Shown here in pieces: positions 1-8,745 of a stretch of DNA of 64,000 nt. A program made the translations under genes and the position numbers. Source of the stretch: Mycobacterium numidiamassiliense (GTDB lineage Bacteria > Actinomycetota > Actinomycetes > Mycobacteriales > Mycobacteriaceae); assembly GCF_900157365.1 (NCBI RefSeq), contig NZ_FUEZ01000003.1, forward strand, positions 682,001 through 746,000. Direction: 5' to 3'. Position 1 is the first letter of the stretch; every line of letters starts with the position of its first letter. The notes beneath the pieces are model-generated. The model did no database searches. It was not told where the DNA came from and was given only the letters and a program-made list of their open reading frames with translations.

Positions 1-496
1 TTCCGCCGATCAACGAACTGCGCTTCAGCCCGGGGCTCAGCCGCAGCGCGCCCGCGCGGGTCAAATGCTTTTGCGCCGGAACGGATTTCGCGCCGCCAAG
101 GCTGTCGTAGAGGAAGATGCCCGCGGCGGTGTAAGGGCGCTCCCACCACCGATGGGTGAGCGGAAACAGGAACGGCATCGGCTTGACCAGATGGGGCGCC
201 AGCCGGGTCAGCGAAAGCTCACGCTCGTGCAGCGCCTCGCGTACCAGCCCGAATTCGAGTTGCTCGAGGTAACGCAGCCCGCCGTGGAACATCTTCGACG
301 AGCGGCTCGACGTACCCGAAGCGAGATCACGAGCTTCGACCAACGCCACCTTGAGGCCGCGGGTGGCCGCATCCAGCGCGCACCCGGAACCCACCACACC
401 ACCGCCGATGACGACGACGTCGAACTGCTCGGTGCCGAGTCGCTCCCAGGCCGCCGCGCGTTGTTCCGGGCCCAAGATGGAAATCGGATCAGTCAC
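1..496 (-). CDS. glpD2: FAD-dependent glycerol-3-phosphate dehydrogenase, N-terminal part (runs off the window start)
   Basis: Oxidises sn-glycerol-3-phosphate to dihydroxyacetone phosphate and passes electrons to the quinone pool at the membrane. Translation from a GTG at 494-496 gives about 165 residues with the N-terminal FAD-binding signature VVIGGGVVGSGCALDAATRG near residues 24-43, followed by the GlpD-type stretch LVEARDLASGTSSRSSKMFHGGLRYLEQ, broken here as LVEARDLASGTSS and HGGLRYLEQ. A strong GAGGAGG Shine-Dalgarno lies just upstream (about 504-510). The gene sits 27 bp downstream of lpdA on the same strand, so the two are probably co-transcribed, the same pairing as Rv3303c-Rv3302c in M. 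tuberculosis. The C-terminal two thirds lie outside the window. Confidence 0.9.
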   Translation of the reverse strand, partial: MTDPISILGPEQRAAAWERLGTEQFDVVVIGGGVVGSGCALDAATRGLKVALVEARDLASGTSSRSSKMFHGGLRYLEQLEFGLVREALHERELSLTRLAPHLVKPMPFLFPLTHRWWERPYTAAGIFLYDSLGGAKSVPAQKHLTRAGALRLSPGLKRSSLIGG

Positions 497-523
497 TCTC
501 AGGACCTCCTCACAGGGGAAACG

Positions 524-1939
524 CTAGTCCAGATCGTCGTGCGCCATCAGGCGGCGAGCGGCCTCGGTGATCGATCCGGACAGCGACGGATAGACCGACA
601 GCGTCTGCGCCAACTCGTTGACGGTGATGCGGTTTTGCACGGCGACGGCGATCGGCAAGATCAGCTCGGACGCGATCGGCGCCACCACTACGCCGCCGAT
701 CACCACGCCGGTTGATTTGCGGCAGAACATCTTCACGAAGCCCTGCCGCAGGCCCGACATCTTGGCCCTGGCATTGGTCCGCAGCGGTAGCGTGACCGTG
801 CGGGCCGGCACCGAGCCGTCGTCGATCATCGATTGCGGCACTCCGACGGCGGCGATCTCGGGCCGGGTGAACACCGTCGCGGCGACGGTGCGCAACCGGA
901 TGGGGCTGACCCCCTCGCCCAGCGCGTGATACATCGCGATCCGCCCCTGCATGGCCGCGACCGACGCCAGCGGAAGCAGACCCGTGCAGTCGCCGGCGGC
1001 GTAGATGCCGGGCACCGAGGTCCGCGACACCCGGTCCACGGTCAGGTAATTGCCGCGGCCCAGCTCGATCCCGACGCGTTCCAGGCCAAGGCCGCTGGTG
1101 TTGGGGACCGATCCGATGGTCATCAGGGCGTGGCTGCCCTCGACGGTGCGGCCGTCGGTCATCGTCACCAGCACTCCGCTGTCGGTGCGGACGACCGATT
1201 CGGCGCGGGCGTTCTTCACGAGTTCGACGCCGCGCTCGGCGAACGCCTCTTCCAGGACCAGTGCGGCGTCGGCATCCTCGTAGGGCAGCACCCGGTCGCG
1301 GCTGGCCGCCACGGTCACCGGCACACCCAGCTCGGTGTAGGCGTGCACGAACTCCGCACCGGTGACCCCGGAGCCCACCACGATGAGGTGCTCGGGCAGC
1401 GCCTCGAGGTCGTAGAGCTGGCGCCAGGTGAGGATGCGCTCACCGTCGGGCTTTGCCGACGGCAGGATGCGCGGGCTGGCCCCGGTGGCGATCAGCACCA
1501 CGTCGGCGTCGTACTCGGTGGTGCTGCCGTCGGCGGCGGTCGCCCGCACCCGGTGATGCGCCAGGCCGGGAGTGGAGTCAACCAGCTCGCCGCGCCCTGC
1601 GACCAACGTCACACCCTCGCTGCGCAGCTGGGCGGCGATATCGGCGGACTGCTGCGTGGCCAACAGCTTGACCCGGGCATGGATCCGCGGCAGCGAGATC
1701 TTCGCGTCGTCGATGTCGATATCGAACCCCAGCCGCGGCGCCCGGCGCAGTTCGGTGCGCAGCCAGGTCGAGGCGATGAACGTCTTGGACGGCACGCAGT
1801 CGTCCAGCACAGCGGCGCCGCCGGCGCCTTCGGCCTCGATCACGGTCACGCGGGTCGTGTCGGGATGGGAGGTGGCGGCCACCAGGGCGGCTTCGTAACC
1901 GGCAGGGCCTCCACCGAGGATCACGATGCGGGTCACCAC
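524..1939 (-). CDS. lpdA: NAD(P)H:quinone reductase LpdA (lipoamide-dehydrogenase-like flavoprotein)
   Basis: A 471-residue pyridine nucleotide-disulfide oxidoreductase-fold flavoprotein. GGGPAGYEAALVAA near residues 9-22 is the FAD dinucleotide fold, VVGSGVTGAEFVHAYTELG the NAD(P) fold, and IYAAGDCTG the second FAD motif. In true lipoamide dehydrogenases the redox disulfide is CxxxxC. Here the site reads VLDDCVPSKTF, so one cysteine is missing, and the C-terminal His-Glu pair is replaced by YPSLSGSITEAARR. That is what is known of the Rv3303c family, which reduces quinones with NAD(P)H and has no dihydrolipoamide activity. Start is GTG 1937-1939 followed by a second GTG codon. It is first gene of a probable operon with glpD2. 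Confidence 0.93.
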   Translation of the reverse strand: MVTRIVILGGGPAGYEAALVAATSHPDTTRVTVIEAEGAGGAAVLDDCVPSKTFIASTWLRTELRRAPRLGFDIDIDDAKISLPRIHARVKLLATQQSADIAAQLRSEGVTLVAGRGELVDSTPGLAHHRVRATAADGSTTEYDADVVLIATGASPRILPSAKPDGERILTWRQLYDLEALPEHLIVVGSGVTGAEFVHAYTELGVPVTVAASRDRVLPYEDADAALVLEEAFAERGVELVKNARAESVVRTDSGVLVTMTDGRTVEGSHALMTIGSVPNTSGLGLERVGIELGRGNYLTVDRVSRTSVPGIYAAGDCTGLLPLASVAAMQGRIAMYHALGEGVSPIRLRTVAATVFTRPEIAAVGVPQSMIDDGSVPARTVTLPLRTNARAKMSGLRQGFVKMFCRKSTGVVIGGVVVAPIASELILPIAVAVQNRITVNELAQTLSVYPSLSGSITEAARRLMAHDDLD

Positions 1940-2030
1940 AGCCCTAACCTAGCGGGAGCCGGACCCCCGGCGCAGCGCGGCGAGCGCCAGCCTGGGGGTC
2001 GGGTGCGCGTCCGGCGTTTAAGCTTTCCCC

Positions 2031-2516
2031 GTGCCGCTCTACGCTGCCTACGGGTCGAACATGCATCCCGACCAGATGATGCAGCGTGCACCCCACTCGC
2101 CGATGGCGGGAACCGGCTGGTTGCCGGGGTGGCGACTGACCTTCGGCGGCGAGGACATCGGCTGGGAAGGGGCACTGGCCACCGTCGTCGAGGACCCGCT
2201 GGCCAAGGTGTTCGTCGTGCTCTACGACATGACGCCGGCCGACGAGATGAACCTGGATCAGTGGGAGGGCTCGGAGTTCGGCGTCCACAAAAAGATCAGA
2301 TGCCGGGTGCAGCGGCTGTCGTCGGACACCGACACCGATCCGGTGCTGGCGTGGCTGTACGTGCTGGACGCCTGGGAGGGCGGACTGCCGTCGGCGCGGT
2401 ATCTGGGTGTCATGGCGGACGCCGCCGAAATCGCCGGCGCCCCAGCCGATTACGTCCACGACCTGCGGACCCGCCCGGCCCGTAACATCGGCCCGGGGAC
2501 GTCCGCTCAGGACTGA
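2031..2516 (+). CDS. Gamma-glutamylcyclotransferase-like protein (Rv3304-like)
   Basis: A 161-residue protein starting at GTG 2031. It opens with PLYAAYGSNMHPDQMMQR, the YGSN substrate loop of the gamma-glutamylcyclotransferase (AIG2/GGCT) fold, and carries a conserved acidic strand region (LDQWEGSEFG near residues 78-88) where the family has its catalytic Glu. Family members cleave gamma-glutamyl dipeptides or related amide bonds, but the mycobacterial substrate is not known to me. The 3' end overlaps the 3' end of amiA1 by 10 bp (tail to tail). It is divergent from lpdA with a 91-bp gap. Confidence 0.8.
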   Translation: MPLYAAYGSNMHPDQMMQRAPHSPMAGTGWLPGWRLTFGGEDIGWEGALATVVEDPLAKVFVVLYDMTPADEMNLDQWEGSEFGVHKKIRCRVQRLSSDTDTDPVLAWLYVLDAWEGGLPSARYLGVMADAAEIAGAPADYVHDLRTRPARNIGPGTSAQD

Positions 2517-3688
2517 TGGGCCGCGTGCGCCGACTGCTCGATGACGTTGACCATGACGCGCAGTCCGACCGCCAGGGCCCGTTCGTCGAGGTCGAAGGTC
2601 GGCTGGTGCAGGTCCAGCTGCTGACCCTGGCCCGACCACACGCCCAACCGCGCCATGGCGCCGGGAATCTCCTCCAGGTACCAGGAGAAGTCCTCGCCGC
2701 CGCCGGACTGCCGGGTGTCGGCCAGCGCATCGGGGCTGACGGCCTCGATCGCGTGGGTGAGGATGTGGGTCGAGACCTCTTCGTTGACCACCGGCGGCAC
2801 GCCGCGCCGGTATTGCAGCGTGTGTTCGATCTCCAGCGGTGAGAGCAGCCCGGTCACGGATCCGCGGATGATCTCCTCGAGGGAGATCCAGGTCTGCCGG
2901 CTGGCGGTGCGCACGGTCCCGGCCAGCACACCGGTCTGCGGAATGGCGTTGGGGGCCACACCGGCGTTGACCGCACCCCACACCAGCACGGTGCTGTTGC
3001 GCGGATCGATGCGGCGGGACAGCACGCCGGGCAGCCCGGTGATCAGGGTGCCCAGACCGTAGACCAGGTCGGCGGTCAGGTGCGGCCGCGAGGTGTGCCC
3101 GCCGGGCGAATACAGCGTGATCTCCAGCTGATCGGCCGCCGACGTGATGGGGCCTTGCCGGACCGCGACCTTGCCCACCTCCAGCCGCGGGTCGCAGTGC
3201 ATGGCGAAAATCCGCGACACACCGGTCAATGCCCCGGCGGCAATGGCGTCGATCGCGCCGCCCGGCATCAGTTCCTCCGCGGCCTGGAAGATCAACCGCA
3301 CCCCGACCGGCAGCTCGGGCACCGAAGCCAACGTCAGCGCGGTGCCCAGCAGGATCGCCGTGTGCGCGTCATGCCCGCAGGCATGCGCAACGTTCGGCAT
3401 TGTCGACGCGTAGGGTGCGCCGGTCCGCTCGGCCATCGGTAGCGCATCCATGTCGGCCCGCAGCGCAACCCTGGGCTCGTCGTCCGGCCCGAAATCACAG
3501 GTGAGCCCGGTACCGGCCGGCAGCACCTTCGGGTTCAGGCCGGCATCGGCCAACCGCTCGGCGACGAACTGGGTAGTGGCGTATTCCTGGCGGCCGAGCT
3601 CCGGGTAGCGGTGGATATGCCGGCGCCAGTCGACCAGATCTTCGTAATGGGCGGCCAACCAGGCGTCGGCGTGGGCGGCGAGGCTCAT
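2507..3688 (-). CDS. amiA1: M20-family N-acyl amino acid amidohydrolase AmiA1
   Basis: A 393-residue M20 metallopeptidase/amidohydrolase that removes acyl groups from amino acids or related amides. The metal site is visible as RADMDALPM, AHACGHDAHTAI and FQAAEELMPGGA; the latter carries the catalytic Glu-Glu pair. A dimerisation/lid domain follows, with SPGGHTSRP, and the last ligand is in QSGGGEDFSW. The ATG at 3686-3688 overlaps the stop codon of the upstream paralogue amiB1 (ATGA), so the open frame that continues further upstream is not used and the two genes are translationally coupled. The exact physiological substrate cannot be read from the sequence. Confidence 0.9.
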   Translation of the reverse strand: MSLAAHADAWLAAHYEDLVDWRRHIHRYPELGRQEYATTQFVAERLADAGLNPKVLPAGTGLTCDFGPDDEPRVALRADMDALPMAERTGAPYASTMPNVAHACGHDAHTAILLGTALTLASVPELPVGVRLIFQAAEELMPGGAIDAIAAGALTGVSRIFAMHCDPRLEVGKVAVRQGPITSAADQLEITLYSPGGHTSRPHLTADLVYGLGTLITGLPGVLSRRIDPRNSTVLVWGAVNAGVAPNAIPQTGVLAGTVRTASRQTWISLEEIIRGSVTGLLSPLEIEHTLQYRRGVPPVVNEEVSTHILTHAIEAVSPDALADTRQSGGGEDFSWYLEEIPGAMARLGVWSGQGQQLDLHQPTFDLDERALAVGLRVMVNVIEQSAHAAHQS

Positions 3689-4869
3689 GCGCCGGCCCGC
3701 CGTTCGTAGGCGGCCAGTACCCGGTCGCGTTGCTCGGGCGTCGAGGCGAGGCCGACCACCGTGCGCGCCAGCATGATCGCGCCGTCGAGCACCGCGCGGT
3801 CGCCGCTGGGACTCGCGGCGGCCGCGGCGAACCCGCGCTGGTGGACGGTGGCCCCGCCGGCATCGACCCCGATGATCGGATGGATCCCCGGCAGCACCTG
3901 CGTCACGTTGCCCATATCGGTGCTGCCCATCGGCAGCCCGGCCTCGACCTCGGGCCCCACCGGCTGTCGCCCGAGCCGCTGCATCTCGCTGCGGCAGACC
4001 TCGGCCAGCCACGGGTCGGGCCTGAGCTCCGCGTATGCCGGTGCGGGCTCGTCGATTTCGTACTCGCAGCCGGTGGCCAGCGCACCCGCGGCGAAGCACG
4101 CGTACATCCTGCCCTCCAGCTCTCGCAGCGAATCCGATTCGATTGCCCGCATCGCGTACTGCAGCGTCGCGTGCCCGGGGATGACATTGACCGCCTGCCC
4201 GCCGACGGTGACGATGCCGTGCATCATCTGCCCCGGCGCCAGTTGCTGGCGCAGCAGCCCGATGGCCACCTGCGCGACGGTCACGGCGTCGGCGGCATTG
4301 ATCCCCAGATACGGCGCGACGGCGGCGTGGGACTCCTTGCCGCGGTATTGCACGACCGCTTCGGACAACGCCAGTGAGCGGGCCGCGGCGATGTCCGTCG
4401 GCCCGGGGTGCACCATCACCGCCGCCGCGATGTCGTCGAACACCCCGGCGCGCAGCAGCAGTTCCTTACCGCCACCGGCCTCCTCGGCGGGGGTGCCCAC
4501 CAGCGCCACCGTCAGGCCCTGCTCGTCGGCCACCTCCGCCAGCGCCAGCGCGGTCCCGACCGCGGACGCGGCGATGATGTTGTGGCCGCAGGCGTGCCCG
4601 ATCTCGGGCAACGCGTCGTACTCGGCGCAGATCCCGACCACCAGCGGTCCGCTGCCGAAGTCGGCCCGGAAGGCGGTGTCCAGACCGCCGGCGTGCTCGG
4701 TGATCTCGAAGCCGCGCTCGGCCACCAGGGCCTGCGCCTTGGCGCAGCTGCGATGCTCGGCGAAGGCCAGCTCAGGCTCGGCGTGGATGGCATGCGACAA
4801 CTCGACAAGATCGGCACCACGCCGCCTTACCGCGTCCTCGACGCGGTCCAAAGCGGTGAGTGTGGGCAT
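3685..4869 (-). CDS. amiB1: M20-family amidohydrolase AmiB1
   Basis: A 394-residue M20-family amidohydrolase, paralogue of the downstream AmiA1. Metal-binding motifs are CAEYDALPEIGHACGHN and TPAEEAGGGKELL; the lid-domain histidine motif is YRGKESHAAVAP. The paralogues differ clearly in sequence, so they probably act on different acylated substrates or as subunits of one enzyme, which is an inference from the coupled ATGA overlap. The gene begins at ATG 4867-4869, 50 bp downstream of the cutinase stop codon on the same strand, so transcription may come from the cutinase promoter. Confidence 0.9.
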   Translation of the reverse strand: MPTLTALDRVEDAVRRRGADLVELSHAIHAEPELAFAEHRSCAKAQALVAERGFEITEHAGGLDTAFRADFGSGPLVVGICAEYDALPEIGHACGHNIIAASAVGTALALAEVADEQGLTVALVGTPAEEAGGGKELLLRAGVFDDIAAAVMVHPGPTDIAAARSLALSEAVVQYRGKESHAAVAPYLGINAADAVTVAQVAIGLLRQQLAPGQMMHGIVTVGGQAVNVIPGHATLQYAMRAIESDSLRELEGRMYACFAAGALATGCEYEIDEPAPAYAELRPDPWLAEVCRSEMQRLGRQPVGPEVEAGLPMGSTDMGNVTQVLPGIHPIIGVDAGGATVHQRGFAAAAASPSGDRAVLDGAIMLARTVVGLASTPEQRDRVLAAYERRAGA

Positions 4870-4919
4870 CCTCGCAGTATCTCACCGACCGGCGCCGCGG
4901 ATGACCGCGACGGCGACGA

Positions 4920-5582
4920 CTACACCCGTCCGGCGATGAATCCCGCCGCCTGCCCGGGGTAGGGCGGCACCGAGTAGTCGTGGTGCGCGTCCCGGTCCCG
5001 TCCGCCGACGACGCAGACCGGGTCGCCGGGGCTGCACAGGTCGATGGCACGCCCGGCGAACTGCCCCGCCGTCGAGAGCGGGGTGTTGAACCGGTTGCCG
5101 GGGTTGCCGAACACCGCGACGGCCCTGATCTTGCTCGCCAGGCCGGGGTCCAGCGCCGGGGCAGACCCGAAGTCGCCGACGGTGTTGCCCAGCGGCGGCA
5201 CCCCGGCCAGCATCGAGACCGCGGCGGCGCCCTGTGAGAAGCCGCCGAGGATCAGCTGGGTGCCCGGGCACTGGTCGACCATCGCCGCGATGTGATCGCG
5301 AGCGTCGTTGGCGCCGTCGCCCGTCTGCAGGAAGTTGTAGCTGGCCGGATAGTTCACCGCGTAGTTGTCGAGGTTGCGCCCGCCCAGGGCGGGCTGCAGC
5401 GCGGCGAACAGCGCATCCCCGACGACCCCCAAGCCGGGCGGCTCGTTGGTACCGCGCGCGAAGATCAGTTGGACAGCGGGACAGTCGGCGCGCGCCGTCG
5501 GCGCGGGGCCGCCAACGACCGCAGTCACCAAAGCCATCAATGCAACGACCGGGCCGACAATCGGCCACCTTGCAAAACCCAT
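4920..5582 (-). CDS. Secreted cutinase-family serine esterase
   Basis: A 220-residue exported alpha/beta-hydrolase of the cutinase (Culp) family, which hydrolyses ester bonds in lipids or cutin-like polyesters outside the cell. Residues 1-32 form a Sec signal peptide ending in TARA-DCP. The nucleophile elbow is LILGGFSQGAA; the catalytic Asp lies in CSPGDPVC, and the His in DAHHDY. Cysteines in ADCPAV, DQCPG, DLCSPGDPVC fit the two conserved disulfides. As I recall, M. tuberculosis lacks a cutinase at this position between amiB1 and deoD, so it looks like a lineage-specific insertion or retention. It is divergent from deoD with only 41 bp between start codons. Confidence 0.93.
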   Translation of the reverse strand: MGFARWPIVGPVVALMALVTAVVGGPAPTARADCPAVQLIFARGTNEPPGLGVVGDALFAALQPALGGRNLDNYAVNYPASYNFLQTGDGANDARDHIAAMVDQCPGTQLILGGFSQGAAAVSMLAGVPPLGNTVGDFGSAPALDPGLASKIRAVAVFGNPGNRFNTPLSTAGQFAGRAIDLCSPGDPVCVVGGRDRDAHHDYSVPPYPGQAAGFIAGRV

Positions 5583-5594
5583 GCGGCCGATCTT

Positions 5595-5628
5595 GACACA
5601 TAGCGGAGCTAAGCTCCTCTTCTGTGTC
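5595..5628. promoter_or_regulatory. Palindromic element between divergent cutinase and deoD genes
   Basis: The 41-bp intergenic space holds a perfect 13-bp dyad, GGAGCTAAGCTCC (5605-5617), nested within outer arms GACACA (5595-5600) and TGTGTC (5623-5628). The right outer arm covers the GTG start of deoD. Symmetry between two divergent start codons suggests an operator acting on both genes, or a hairpin at the deoD start. The function is inferred. Confidence 0.4.
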
Positions 5629-6430
5629 CCAACCCCTGCCCGATCCGGGCGAACTCGCGCGCCAGGCGGCCCGGGTCATCGGTGAGCGAACCGGGGTCCA
5701 GACGCACGACATCGCCATCGTTCTCGGTTCGGGATGGTCACCGGCCGTCGCGGCGCTGGGCTCACCGACCGCCACATTGCCGCAGGCCGAACTGCCCGGC
5801 TTCGCACCGCCGAGTGCGGTCGGCCATCCCGGTGAGCTGTTGTCCATGCGCATCGGCGCACATCTGGTGCTGGTGCTGGTCGGCCGGGTGCACGCCTATG
5901 AAGGCCACGACCTGCGCCACGTCGTGCACCCCGTGCGCACGGCCTGTGCGGCCGGCGCACGCATTGTCGTGCTGACCAACGCGGCCGGTGGGCTGCGGCC
6001 GGACCTGGCCGTCGGCCAGCCGGTGCTGATCAGCGACCAGCTGAACCTCACGGCACGCTCACCGTTGGTGGGCGCGCAGTTCGTCGACCTGACCGACGCC
6101 TATGCCGCAAGGCTGCGGCGGCTGGCACGCGAGGCCGATCCGGAGCTGGCCGAAGGCGTCTACGCGGGCCTGCCCGGCCCGCACTACGAGACGCCTGCGG
6201 AGATCCGGATGCTGCGCTTGCTGGGTGCCGATCTGGTCGGCATGTCGACGGTGCACGAGACGATCGCGGCCCGGGCGGCCGGCGCCGAGGTGCTGGGCAT
6301 ATCGCTGGTCACGAATCTGGCCGCCGGGATCACCGGGGAGCCGCTGAGCCACGCCGAGGTGGTCGCCGCCGGAGCCACGTCAGCGGCCCGAATCGGTGCC
6401 CTGCTGTCCTCGGTCGTCGAAAGGATTTAG
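5624..6430 (+). CDS. deoD: Purine nucleoside phosphorylase
   Basis: A 268-residue trimeric-type purine nucleoside phosphorylase. It converts inosine or guanosine plus phosphate to base and (deoxy)ribose-1-phosphate in the cytoplasmic purine salvage pathway. Seen in the sequence: the phosphate-binding [24 protein letters not shown], the [10 protein letters not shown] loop, [15 protein letters not shown] and [12 protein letters not shown], all typical of the family, and a C-terminal VTNLAAGI containing the purine-binding Asn. Start is GTG 5624, inside a palindrome shared with the divergent cutinase gene. The stop is followed one base later by the pmmB start, so the two are an operon; the sugar-1-phosphate product is a natural substrate for the phosphomutase. 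Confidence 0.93.
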   Translation: MSQPLPDPGELARQAARVIGERTGVQTHDIAIVLGSGWSPAVAALGSPTATLPQAELPGFAPPSAVGHPGELLSMRIGAHLVLVLVGRVHAYEGHDLRHVVHPVRTACAAGARIVVLTNAAGGLRPDLAVGQPVLISDQLNLTARSPLVGAQFVDLTDAYAARLRRLAREADPELAEGVYAGLPGPHYETPAEIRMLRLLGADLVGMSTVHETIAARAAGAEVLGISLVTNLAAGITGEPLSHAEVVAAGATSAARIGALLSSVVERI

Positions 6431-6431
6431 T

Positions 6432-8015
6432 GTGCGGCAACAGGATTGGATAGCGCACGACCCGGACCCGAGGACCGCGGCCGAGCTGGCCGCGTGTACG
6501 CCCGACGAGTTGGCGGCGCGGTTCGCCCGTCCACTGTCCTTCGGGACGGCGGGGTTGCGCGGTCCGGTGCGCGCCGGGCCGGACGCGATGAACGTCGCGG
6601 TGGTGTCGCGCGCCACCTGGGCGGTCGCCCAGGTGCTCAAAGGCCGCGGCCTGGCCGGTGCGCAGGTGATCGTCGGCCGCGACGCCCGGCACGGCTCGGC
6701 GGTCTTCGCCACGGTGACGGCAGAAATCCTTGCTGCCGAAGGTTTTTCGGTATCGCTGCTGCCCGGCCCGGTGCCGACGCCGGTGGTGGCGTTCGCGGTG
6801 CGCCACACCGGCGCCGCCGCCGGGATCCAGATCACAGCCTCACACAATCCGGCCACCGACAACGGTTACAAGGTGTACGCCGACGGCGGCATGCAGATCA
6901 TCTCCCCCACCGACCATGAGGTCGAAACCGCAATGGCCGCAGCTCCTTTCGCTGACCAGATCGCCCGCAAGCCCGTCAAGCCCGTCGACGCCAGGTTGGT
7001 GGGCTACTACATCGACCGGGCGGCCGAGGTGCGTCTTTCGTCCGGCTCGGTGCGGGTCGCGCTGACTCCGCTGCATGGGGTCGGCGGCGCGGTGGCCGAA
7101 GAGACGCTGCGCATCGCCGGCTTCGGCGCCGTGCACAGCGTCGGCGCCCAGTTCGCGCCGGATCCCGACTTCCCCACCGTCGCGCTGCCGAACCCCGAAG
7201 AGCCCGGCGCCACCGACCAGTTGCTCACCCTGGCCGCCGAGATAGAGGCCGATGTCGCGATCGCGCTGGACCCCGACGCCGACCGCTGTGCGGTGGGCAT
7301 CCCCACCCCGTCGGGATGGCGGATGTTGTCCGGCGACGAAACGGGTTGGCTGCTGGGCGATTACATTCTGTCGCGAAGCAAAAACCCGGAGGCCGCCGTG
7401 GTGGCCAGCAGCGTGGCGTCCTCCCGGATGCTCCCGGCGATCGCGGCGCATTACGGAGCCGTGCACGTCGAAACCCTCACCGGTTTCAAGTGGCTCGCGC
7501 GGGCCGATTCGACCGTGCCCAACCGCACGCTGGTGTACGCCTACGAGGAGGCGATCGGCTATTGCGTCGATCCCATCGCGGTGCGCGACAAGGACGGCAT
7601 CAGCGCCGCGGTACTGATGTGCGATCTGGTGGCCGCGCTGAAAGACCAGGGGCGGTCGGTGCCCGACATGCTCAACGAACTCGCCCGCCGATACGGCGTA
7701 CACGACGTTGCGGCGGTGTCGCGCCGGGTCAGGAACGCCGACGAGGCCGCCGAGATCATGCGGGCTCTGCGGGCCGCGCCGCCGAGCGAGCTGGTGGGAT
7801 TCCCGGCGACCGTCACCGACATCGCCGACGCGCTGATCTTCACCGGAGGAGACGACGACACGTTGGCCAGGGTGGTGGTACGGGCTTCCGGGACCGAGCC
7901 GAAGGTCAAGTGCTACTTGGAGATTCGGTGCGCAGCTGGCCAGGGGCTGAACCGTGCTCGGCGCCGCGCTAACGAGTTGCGTGCGAGATTGTTCACCGCG
8001 GTGCAACGCTGGTGA
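6432..8015 (+). CDS. pmmB: Phosphomannomutase/phosphopentomutase-like protein PmmB
   Basis: A 527-residue alpha-D-phosphohexomutase-superfamily enzyme that interconverts 1- and 6- (or 5-) phosphosugars. Domain 1 has the phosphoserine loop in ITASHNPATDNGYKVY (about residues 135-150). Domain 3 has the metal-binding loop LDPDADRCAVGI, preceded by domain 2. A sugar-binding YEEAIGYCVDP and the C-terminal phosphate loop RASGTEPKVKCYLE complete the family signature. GTG 6432 is chosen because it directly follows the deoD stop with AAAGGA upstream; a longer in-frame ORF would overlap deoD. Neighbourhood with a nucleoside phosphorylase makes a phosphopentomutase role plausible, though the homologue is named for phosphomannomutase. 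Confidence 0.9.
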   Translation: MRQQDWIAHDPDPRTAAELAACTPDELAARFARPLSFGTAGLRGPVRAGPDAMNVAVVSRATWAVAQVLKGRGLAGAQVIVGRDARHGSAVFATVTAEILAAEGFSVSLLPGPVPTPVVAFAVRHTGAAAGIQITASHNPATDNGYKVYADGGMQIISPTDHEVETAMAAAPFADQIARKPVKPVDARLVGYYIDRAAEVRLSSGSVRVALTPLHGVGGAVAEETLRIAGFGAVHSVGAQFAPDPDFPTVALPNPEEPGATDQLLTLAAEIEADVAIALDPDADRCAVGIPTPSGWRMLSGDETGWLLGDYILSRSKNPEAAVVASSVASSRMLPAIAAHYGAVHVETLTGFKWLARADSTVPNRTLVYAYEEAIGYCVDPIAVRDKDGISAAVLMCDLVAALKDQGRSVPDMLNELARRYGVHDVAAVSRRVRNADEAAEIMRALRAAPPSELVGFPATVTDIADALIFTGGDDDTLARVVVRASGTEPKVKCYLEIRCAAGQGLNRARRRANELRARLFTAVQRW

Positions 8016-8016
8016 G

Positions 8017-8640
8017 CTAGCGCGGACCGTACTGGCGGTCGCCCGCATCGCCGAGACCCGGCACGATATAAGCAATGTCATTGAGCCCGTCATCGACCGC
8101 CACGGTGAAAAGTCGGACATTGGGCGCCGATTTCTCAAGTGCCGCAATGCCTTCCGGCGCAGCCACCGCGCAGAGCACAGTGATTTCGGTCGCTCCGTGT
8201 TGGTGCAGCAGGCCGACGGTGTGCTTCATCGATCCACCGGTCGCGAGCATGGGGTCTAACACCAGGACCGGCGTCGAGCTCAGGTCGTCGGGTAATGACG
8301 CCAGGTATCCGCTGGGCAGGTGACTCTCTTCGTCGCGCGCGACGCCGACGAAGCCGACCTGGGCCTCCGGGAGCAGCGCAAGAGCTTGGTCGACCATGCC
8401 CAGGCCGGCCCGCAGCACCGGGACCAACAGTGGCGGTTTGGCCAGCCGGACGCCGAGCGTCTCGGCCAGGGGGGTGCGGATCGGAAATGTCTCGCGGGCC
8501 GCATCCCGGGTGGCCTCGTAGACCAGAACCAGTGTCAGATCGCGCAGTGCGGCCCTAAACGAGGGGTTGTCGGTGCGTTTGTCGCGCAACACGGTCAGCA
8601 ACGACACGGCCAGCGGGTGGTCGATCACACGCACATCCAT
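8017..8640 (-). CDS. upp: Uracil phosphoribosyltransferase
   Basis: A 207-residue type I phosphoribosyltransferase that makes UMP from uracil and PRPP. The PRPP loop is [16 protein letters not shown] (about residues 125-140) and the uracil-specific flexible region is [20 protein letters not shown] near the C-terminus. Length equals the family norm. Start is ATG 8638-8640, whose product begins [11 protein letters not shown] as in other mycobacterial Upp; an open frame extends further upstream but has no homology. It is convergent with pmmB with a 1-bp gap, and divergent from sapM. Confidence 0.95.
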   Translation of the reverse strand: MDVRVIDHPLAVSLLTVLRDKRTDNPSFRAALRDLTLVLVYEATRDAARETFPIRTPLAETLGVRLAKPPLLVPVLRAGLGMVDQALALLPEAQVGFVGVARDEESHLPSGYLASLPDDLSSTPVLVLDPMLATGGSMKHTVGLLHQHGATEITVLCAVAAPEGIAALEKSAPNVRLFTVAVDDGLNDIAYIVPGLGDAGDRQYGPR

Positions 8641-8745
8641 GGATTTTGAGCGTATATAACAATCGGAGTTCTTTTGGCTAAAGCCCGCCTGACACGCTTG
8701 CGCGCCTACCGTCGGCGCCCGGCGCCCGCTCATAGGCTCCCTCGC

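Noticed and set aside
833..2485. 550-codon open frame antisense to lpdA
   Set aside because: Composition is Gly/Arg/His-rich, no recognisable motifs, and it covers two well-supported genes; a high-GC shadow.
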